This document shows positions 1-3,100 of a DNA stretch of 5,247 nucleotides, piece after piece. Source of the stretch: Saprospiraceae bacterium (GTDB taxonomy: Bacteria; Bacteroidota; Bacteroidia; Chitinophagales; Saprospiraceae); assembly GCA_027031185.1 (NCBI GenBank), contig JALVEF010000055.1, positions 1 to 5,247 on the forward strand, given 5' to 3'. Position 1 is the stretch's first letter. Each line of letters begins with the position of its first letter. The notes under the pieces were generated by a model, which saw only the letters and a program-made list of their open reading frames with translations, did no database searches and was not told the DNA's origin. The translations under genes and the position numbers were made by a program.

Positions 1-15
1 CACCTAAACAGTTAC
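1..15. mobile_element. End of an IS66-family-like insertion sequence (body lies to the left)
   Basis: The window opens with CACCTAAACAGTTAC, the exact reverse complement of GTAACTGTTTAGGTG at 5216-5230. Read inward to the element it begins GTAA, the terminal tetranucleotide typical of IS66-family inverted repeats. Homology of the adjacent reading frame to EcoRI endonuclease starts within two bases of this motif, which is what an insertion junction looks like. Only the last 15 bases are visible, so the family call rests on the terminus alone. IS66 elements usually make 8-bp target duplications. The candidate half here is TATAAAAA (16-23), and its partner would lie outside the window. Confidence 0.6.
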
Positions 16-16
16 T

Positions 17-502
17 ATAAAAAAAGGCATATCGGTCGGAAAAAACAACGATCAGGATTTGATGGTGGCCGGTAATGCAATTGAGAGAGCGCATAAAAAC
101 ATATCTGAAATGGCTAATTTTATGCTTAATGAATCTCATTTTCCATATGTTGTTTTTTTAGCGGGCTCAAATTTCTTAACGCAAAATGTATCCATAAAAA
201 GGCCCGATGGAAGAGAGATAAAACTGGAATACAAGTCCGGCTCATTGAACAGATTGGACCGTTTGACAGCTGCAAACTATGGTTTGCCGATCAATACAAA
301 TTTGTGTAAAAACAAATTTGTCCAATACGGTGATAAGCTTTTGATGCTTCAGGCCGCATCCATATATACGACGGGTACCGGCCGAAGGTGGACGACGGGT
401 GAGATGTTTGAGATAATGCTTGAAATTGCCCAAACATCGCTTCAGGTACTGGGGAGTGATGTCTTTGAGCAGCTCACTCAAACCAAAAACAAAGGAAACT
501 AA
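17..502 (+). pseudogene. EcoRI-type restriction endonuclease, 5'-truncated (C-terminal half only)
   Basis: This is the C-terminal part of a type II endonuclease of the EcoRI/RsrI family, which cleaves GAATTC as a homodimer. From codon 17-19 the frame aligns without gaps, from memory, to EcoRI residues 122-277: VGKNNDQDLMVAGNAIER corresponds to EcoRI VGKRGDQDLMAAGNAIER. DNA-recognition residues Met137, Asn141, Glu144, Arg145, Arg200 and Arg203 (in NRLDRLTAANYG) appear conserved, while Ala138 is Val. The catalytic residues Asp91, Glu111 and Lys113 would lie upstream and are absent, so the product cannot cut. An in-frame TAA at 5-7, inside the IS end, blocks fusion from the left. Reinitiation could occur at TTG 59 or ATG 62, giving about 147 aa. 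The stop overlaps the methylase start by one base. Family identity is very secure, and so is loss of function. Confidence 0.92.
491..496 (+). promoter_or_regulatory. Ribosome binding site for the methyltransferase
   Basis: AAAGGA lies five bases upstream of the ATG at 502, inside the last codons of the endonuclease remnant. With the TAATG stop/start overlap it supports ATG 502 as the start. It also suggests that the methylase was translationally coupled to the endonuclease before the latter was broken. Confidence 0.5.
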
Positions 503-1485
503 TGGCAAGAAACGCCACAAACCGGTTGCTGCAAAAGGCCAGAAAGTCAAAGAAAGATGAGTTCTATACTCAGCTTATTGACATTGAAAGAGAATTGAAA
601 TATTACAAAGAACACTTTCGTGGCAAAGTGGTATATTGTAATACGGATGATCCTATACATAGCAACTTTTACAAATATTTTGCCTTTAATTTTAAAGAAT
701 TAGGGTTGAAAAAACTCATCGCTTCTTGCTATAAAGAGCAAAAATTTGATTTGTTTAATCAGGGAGGTTTGGGTAAAGGTTATTATTACGAATATACGGG
801 AAGTAAAAGAGAAAATCCTGTGCCGGATTTGAGTGATGTCGTGTATTTTGAAGGAGATGGTGATTTTAGAAGTCGGGAGAGCGTGGAGTTGCTGAAAAAG
901 TCTGATGTCGTGGTGACTAATCCTCCCTTTTCTTTGTTTAGGGAATATATTGCCCAATTAATCAATTACGACAAAAAGTTTTTGCTAATTGCCAATATAA
1001 ACGCACTGACATACAAAGAAATATTTAAGTTGATAAAAGAGAACAAACTCTGGCTCGGCATTAATTTCGGAAGAGGAATTTCCGGGTTTATCGTTCCGGA
1101 GCACTATGAGCTATATGGTACTGAAGCACGTATTGATAAAGCCGGTAACAGAATTGTGTCTCCGAACAGTGCCCTGTGGTTGACCAATTTGGATAATTTT
1201 AAACGTCACGAGGATATTGTGCTGACGAAACGGTATTACGGTAATGAGCAGAATTATCCGAAGTATGATAATTTTGATGCCATAAATGTGGATAGAACAA
1301 AGGATATTCCGCTTGATTATGAAGGCTATATGGGCGTGCCTATTACGTTTCTCCACAAATTTAACCCCCAGCAGTTTGAGATTGTCCGGTTTAGGAAGGG
1401 CAATGATGGCAAAGATCTATCTATCAACGGTAAATATACGTATTTCAGAGTCATTATAAAAAGAAAGAAAATCGGGACTATTTAG
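502..1485 (+). CDS. EcoRI-type adenine-specific DNA methyltransferase (M.EcoRI homolog)
   Basis: This cytoplasmic enzyme transfers a methyl group from S-adenosylmethionine to N6 of adenine. M.EcoRI modifies the inner A of GAATTC, protecting the site from its partner nuclease. The N-terminus MARNATNRLL, then KSKKDEFYTQ and VVYCNTDDP, follow M.EcoRI closely (recalled MARNATNKLL and so on). The catalytic amino-methylase motif IV is TNPPF at residues 139-143, followed by SLFREYIAQL. MGVPITFLHKFNP (277-289) is also typical of the EcoRI_methylase family. At 327 aa it matches the usual length of about 325, with no internal break. The start at ATG 502 is backed by the conserved N-terminus and by AAAGGA. 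The endonuclease upstream is truncated, so this is probably an orphan methylase now. Any native promoter upstream of the endonuclease has been separated from it, so transcription may depend on the IS or on a cryptic promoter. G+C is low (18/60 at 541-600) compared with the right-hand genes. Target specificity is inferred from similarity. Confidence 0.95.
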   Translation: MARNATNRLLQKARKSKKDEFYTQLIDIERELKYYKEHFRGKVVYCNTDDPIHSNFYKYFAFNFKELGLKKLIASCYKEQKFDLFNQGGLGKGYYYEYTGSKRENPVPDLSDVVYFEGDGDFRSRESVELLKKSDVVVTNPPFSLFREYIAQLINYDKKFLLIANINALTYKEIFKLIKENKLWLGINFGRGISGFIVPEHYELYGTEARIDKAGNRIVSPNSALWLTNLDNFKRHEDIVLTKRYYGNEQNYPKYDNFDAINVDRTKDIPLDYEGYMGVPITFLHKFNPQQFEIVRFRKGNDGKDLSINGKYTYFRVIIKRKKIGTI

Positions 1486-1499
1486 CGAACGGTAGGGAC

Positions 1500-1527
1500 G
1501 GTCCAAGGTCAATGGTCCAAGGACCAA
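1500..1527. repeat. Degenerate tandem heptamers (GGTCNAA-like)
   Basis: Four consecutive 7-base units are visible: GGTCCAA (1500-1506), GGTCAAT (1507-1513), GGTCCAA (1514-1520) and GGACCAA (1521-1527). A further unit, GGTCAAA, occurs at 1558-1564. The third and fourth units also form a small palindrome, GGTCC-AA-GGACC (1514-1525). It lies 14 bases after the methylase stop. No function is evident. It has no T-run and is a poor terminator candidate. Confidence 0.55.
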
Positions 1528-1532
1528 GCTGC

Positions 1533-1551
1533 CGCTTCGATAGGCTCAGCG
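1533..1551. repeat. CTTCGA-GGCTCAGC-type dispersed intergenic repeat
   Basis: CGCTTCGATAGGCTCAGCG resembles the dispersed repeat CTTCGACNNGCTCAGC (reverse complement GCTGAGCNNGTCGAAG), which is common between genes in many bacterial genomes including Bacteroidota. The outer CGCT and AGCG can pair. It sits between heptamer units on both sides, so several repeat types have accumulated in this gap. The recognition is from memory, and the element's function is not known to me. Confidence 0.45.
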
Positions 1552-1645
1552 CTCCCAGGTCAAAGGTGGTCTGTCAGGGTTTAGTAAATGCGGCCCCGCC
1601 TCTTATTTGGTACAAGAGATGTGCCGGCGAGCGGGAAAGTGTTCG

Positions 1646-1676
1646 GCATTGCTGTCGACTTTAGCCGGCTGGAACC
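1646..1676. repeat. REP-like palindromic unit, copy 1 (degenerate)
   Basis: This 31-base unit matches copy 2 (1718-1748) at 26 of 31 positions, sharing GCATTGC, GTCG, CTTTAGCCG and GGAAC. The hairpin arms 1652-1660 and 1663-1671 around a TT loop carry two mismatches and one G-T wobble, so this copy has decayed. The unit start is 72 bases before that of copy 2, and both copies have the same orientation. Confidence 0.6.
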
Positions 1677-1717
1677 GGAAAGATTATCTGAACCTGTGAC
1701 TATAGTTTCCTTGCCCT

Positions 1718-1748
1718 GCATTGCCGTCGGCTTTAGCCGACGGGAACG
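1718..1748. repeat. REP-like palindromic unit, copy 2 (perfect hairpin)
   Basis: The core CCGTCGGCTTTAGCCGACGG (1724-1743) is a perfect 9-bp stem with a 2-base loop, preceded by GCATTG and followed by GAACG. Short GC-rich hairpins with a conserved flanking tetranucleotide, near a RAYT gene, are the hallmark of REP elements. A RAYT remnant lies about 150 bases downstream. Assignment as a true REP depends on genome-wide copy number, which cannot be seen here. Confidence 0.65.
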
Positions 1749-1763
1749 AAAAGCAAAAGAAAA

Positions 1764-1777
1764 GGGGCTTTAGCCCC
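1764..1777. repeat. GGGGCT-TT-AGCCCC hairpin
   Basis: This is a perfect 6-bp stem with the same CTTTAG centre as the two preceding REP-like units, which suggests a shorter relative of them. No T-run follows (AGTCAGTTGAC), so it is not a convincing intrinsic terminator. Confidence 0.5.
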
Positions 1778-1800
1778 AGTCAGTTGACAAAGTTTCAGGG

Positions 1801-1827
1801 CAAAAACAGCGGGGGCTAAACAGTTAC
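1801..1827. mobile_element. Solo IS66-like terminus without an IS body
   Basis: CTAAACAGTTAC (1816-1827) is identical to bases 4-15 and to the reverse complement of 5216-5227. Aligned without gaps to the reverse complement of the right-hand IS end (5216-5247), the 32 bases ending at 1827 match at 21 positions, including AAAAACAG (1802-1809) at the same distance from the tip. It is therefore a diverged end of a related but different element. No transposase frame lies to its left, so it is a remnant or a non-autonomous element end. Confidence 0.5.
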
Positions 1828-1845
1828 CAGGAAGTACCGATTAGC

Positions 1846-1871
1846 CTTTTGCCGGCGCCCGCCGGCAAAAG
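1846..1871. repeat. Perfect 11-bp-stem hairpin upstream of the RAYT remnant
   Basis: CTTTTGCCGGC (1846-1856) and GCCGGCAAAAG (1861-1871) are exact reverse complements around a GCCC loop. It starts 18 bases after the IS66-like terminus and ends 23 bases before the RAYT-remnant frame. Neither strand has a T-run after the stem, so it is not a standard terminator. It may be a cruciform or a RAYT-recognised hairpin. A smaller ATTCCA/TGGAAT pairing (1872-1877 with 1891-1896) follows directly. Confidence 0.5.
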
Positions 1872-1894
1872 ATTCCATTTAACCGCTGATTGGA

Positions 1895-2083
1895 ATGAGT
1901 AATCGTAACGATAAAACCTATAAGGTTTCCAAAACCCTGGCAGAAATAATAAAGAATCTCAATTTTAAAATATGGCAACGCAATTATTGGGAGCACATCA
2001 TACGCAATGAAGCTGAATATAACCGCATTTCGCAATATATCATAGATAATCCCGAAAAATGGGAGAAAGACAGATTGCGATGA
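1895..2083 (+). pseudogene. REP-associated tyrosine transposase (RAYT, IS200-like Y1), C-terminal remnant
   Basis: RAYTs are single-domain HUH/Y1 nucleases related to IS200/IS605 TnpA that mobilise REP hairpins. This 62-codon frame carries the family's typical C-terminal signature: FKIWQRNYWEHIIRNEAEYN (residues 24-43) followed by RISQYIIDNPEKW (44-56). Tyr48 in QYIIDNP is in the position of the catalytic tyrosine. The N-terminal part with the HUH histidines is missing, since family members are roughly 150-200 aa. The stretch KVSKTLAEIIK (10-20) resembles the helix that normally lies further upstream, which suggests an internal deletion as well. It is almost certainly inactive. The REP-like hairpins upstream fit its former function. 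Confidence 0.8.
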
Positions 2084-2123
2084 GTACGGCCGAATTGCAA
2101 TTCGCCCGTTACAGAAAACCCGG

Positions 2124-2134
2124 TTATATTTGCC
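2124..2134 (+). promoter_or_regulatory. Bacteroidota -7 promoter box for the cytochrome gene
   Basis: TATATTTG (2125-2132) fits the Bacteroidota -7 consensus TAnnTTTG. The nearest TTG upstream (2095-2097) is 27 bases away, longer than the usual 19-23, so the -33 element is weak. A transcription start about 4-7 bases downstream would make ATG 2141 almost leaderless and favours ATG 2150 or 2156 as the translation start. The 11-mer TTATATTTGCC is repeated exactly at 2689-2699. Confidence 0.5.
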
Positions 2135-2155
2135 CTAATAATGCGACCAATGCAG

Positions 2156-2641
2156 ATGATTATCTACCGAAACGGAAAAACCCTCCTGCTACTCCTCTTG
2201 GTGGCGGGCATGCTCTTTTCCTGCAAACGAACTGCAACCGTGCCCGCCGGAACGGCGGCAAACTCTTCTCTTCCCATGCCACCCGGAAAGGAGCGCGATG
2301 CCCGGATTTCCCTGGGGCTGAACGCCATGCAAAAGCACCATCAAAAGATGATCATGCGCGATCATCTGGCGGCCGTACAACGCATCACAGACCTGCTGTC
2401 GCGGGACGAATACGACAAGGCTGCTCATGTGGCCCGTGAGCGTCTGGGCACTACCACCAAAATGCAGATGATGTGTGCCTCCTTCGGCGATGAGCACTTT
2501 GAAAAACTGGGCCTGGCCTTCCACGAAAGCGCCGACCGGATGAGCGAGACCCTCCGCCACGGAAACAAGAACAAGTCCCTACAAGCCCTGTCGAATACGA
2601 TTGGCTACTGCGTGCAGTGCCATGAGACGTACAGGCAGTGA
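2156..2641 (+). CDS. Cytochrome c'/c556-like haem lipoprotein
   Basis: This is a predicted lipid-anchored periplasmic or outer-membrane cytochrome for electron transfer or gas binding. Counting from ATG 2156 (161 aa), residues 9-22 are a hydrophobic signal and LFSC is the lipobox, with Cys23 as the lipidated residue. A low-complexity linker follows, then an alpha-helical region (about 45-150) rich in His and Met. The C-terminal haem-binding motif is C152-V-Q-C155-H156, followed by ETYRQ. A single CxxCH at the extreme C-terminus after a helical bundle is the layout of class II cytochromes (Cytochrom_C_2). The axial methionine expected near the N-terminus of the bundle may be Met58 or Met65, which is inference. 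In-frame ATGs at 2141 and 2150 are alternatives; 2156 was chosen because the -7 box at 2125-2132 leaves almost no leader for 2141. It is richer in G+C than the methylase gene (37/60 at 2401-2460). Partner proteins are not visible. Confidence 0.8.
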   Translation: MIIYRNGKTLLLLLLVAGMLFSCKRTATVPAGTAANSSLPMPPGKERDARISLGLNAMQKHHQKMIMRDHLAAVQRITDLLSRDEYDKAAHVARERLGTTTKMQMMCASFGDEHFEKLGLAFHESADRMSETLRHGNKNKSLQALSNTIGYCVQCHETYRQ

Positions 2642-2644
2642 AGC

Positions 2645-2668
2645 GCCTTTGTGCAGAGGCCTCCTTTT
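2645..2668 (+). terminator. Possible weak intrinsic terminator after the cytochrome gene
   Basis: GCCTTT (2645-2650) pairs with AGAGGC (2655-2660) around a GTGC loop, with one G-T wobble. CTCC and TTTT follow, starting four bases after the stop codon. The stem is short and the T-run is interrupted, so this is tentative. The T-run overlaps the proposed -33 element of the next promoter. Confidence 0.3.
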
Positions 2669-2697
2669 GCCTATTACACGCATTTGCCTTATATTTG
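2665..2697 (+). promoter_or_regulatory. Bacteroidota-type promoter for the T9SS propeller gene
   Basis: The -33 element TTTTG (2665-2669) and the -7 box TATATTTG (2690-2697) are 20 bases apart, matching the Bacteroidota pattern TTG-N(19-23)-TAnnTTTG. Transcription from about 2702 would give a leader of about 75 bases before ATG 2777. The gene therefore appears to have its own promoter rather than being co-transcribed with the cytochrome. Confidence 0.6.
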
Positions 2698-2776
2698 CCT
2701 ATCGCCCAACGTAAACTCACGCTTGTAGCATAAATTCGGGCCGCAGGTAACTTATTTGCTTATTAAATCCGTAGTC

Positions 2777-3100
2777 ATGCGAAACAAAAGCTTCCCAAGT
2801 TTTTTCCTTGTTTGTGCTTTCCTCCTGCCCTCCTTGGCTTTCAGTCAAATCACTCAAATCCCCCTGCACTATCCCACCGGTATTGACGGCCCTTTCATAG
2901 GCCTGACTAAGACAGGCGGGCTGCTCTATGGCCAGACCGCCGCAGGCACTTATAGCAGTGAAGACGGGCAGACATGGTATCCCTGCGGGGTTCCTCTTCC
3001 CGTAATAGGCGTCAGTGCCGACAGTGTTTCTGTCGGTTATGTATATGTGGATTCGGAACAGGACGTTTACTGGATGAAAGGATGCAATCAAAGAAGGTGA
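2777..3100 (+). CDS. T9SS-secreted Asp-box propeller protein, N-terminal part before frameshift
   Basis: This is the 5' part of a large secreted protein whose remainder lies in another frame from about 3082. ATG 2777 begins a clear Sec signal peptide: basic MRNK, a hydrophobic core around FFLVCAFLLPSLAF, and likely cleavage after Ser23 (AFS before QITQ). A TTG at 2756 in the same frame would add seven residues and spoil the signal. The first Asp-box, SSEDGQTW, is at 2954-2977 and belongs to the propeller. The frame closes at TGA 3098-3100 just after WMKGCNQRR. The downstream frame is open from 2956, so a lost base between about 3070 and 3097 would restore one protein of about 813 codons. Whether the deletion is real or an assembly error cannot be told here. 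Confidence 0.8.
   Translation: MRNKSFPSFFLVCAFLLPSLAFSQITQIPLHYPTGIDGPFIGLTKTGGLLYGQTAAGTYSSEDGQTWYPCGVPLPVIGVSADSVSVGYVYVDSEQDVYWMKGCNQRR

Larger units (their letters stand above)
1486..1894. other. Intergenic repeat cluster without an intact gene
   Basis: These 409 bases hold no convincing gene. A 61-codon frame (1588-1773) runs straight through the hairpin repeats and encodes only their translation. The content is, in order: heptamer repeats, a CTTCGA-type repeat, two REP-like units, a GGGGCT/AGCCCC hairpin, an IS66-like terminus and a long-stem hairpin. A RAYT remnant follows immediately. The stretch separates the AT-rich restriction-modification block from the G+C-richer right-hand genes. 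Confidence 0.7.

Noticed and set aside
1588..1773. A 61-codon open frame on the plus strand
   Set aside because: It runs through both REP-like hairpins and stops in the third. Its residues simply translate the repeats, and no domain is recognisable.
1573..1827. A possible 255-base MITE with GTCAGGGTTTAG at the left and the IS66-like end at the right
   Set aside because: The left sequence matches the tip at only 9 of 12 positions, similarity ends there, and the flanking 8-mers (GGTGGTCT and CAGGAAGT) do not form a target duplication.
2059..2439. A 126-codon plus-strand frame overlapping the cytochrome gene
   Set aside because: It is a shadow of the cytochrome frame, with arginine- and alanine-rich low-complexity content, no domain, and a start inside the RAYT remnant.
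2747..2758. GTAACTTATTTG, resembling the GTAACT tip of the IS ends
   Set aside because: Only six terminal bases match, and it lies in the leader of the propeller gene with no sign of a junction.
3061..3100. Programmed -1 ribosomal frameshifting in the propeller gene
   Set aside because: No X-XXY-YYZ slippery heptamer is in frame before the stop. The TTTTTT run lies after it, so a deletion or a sequencing error is simpler.
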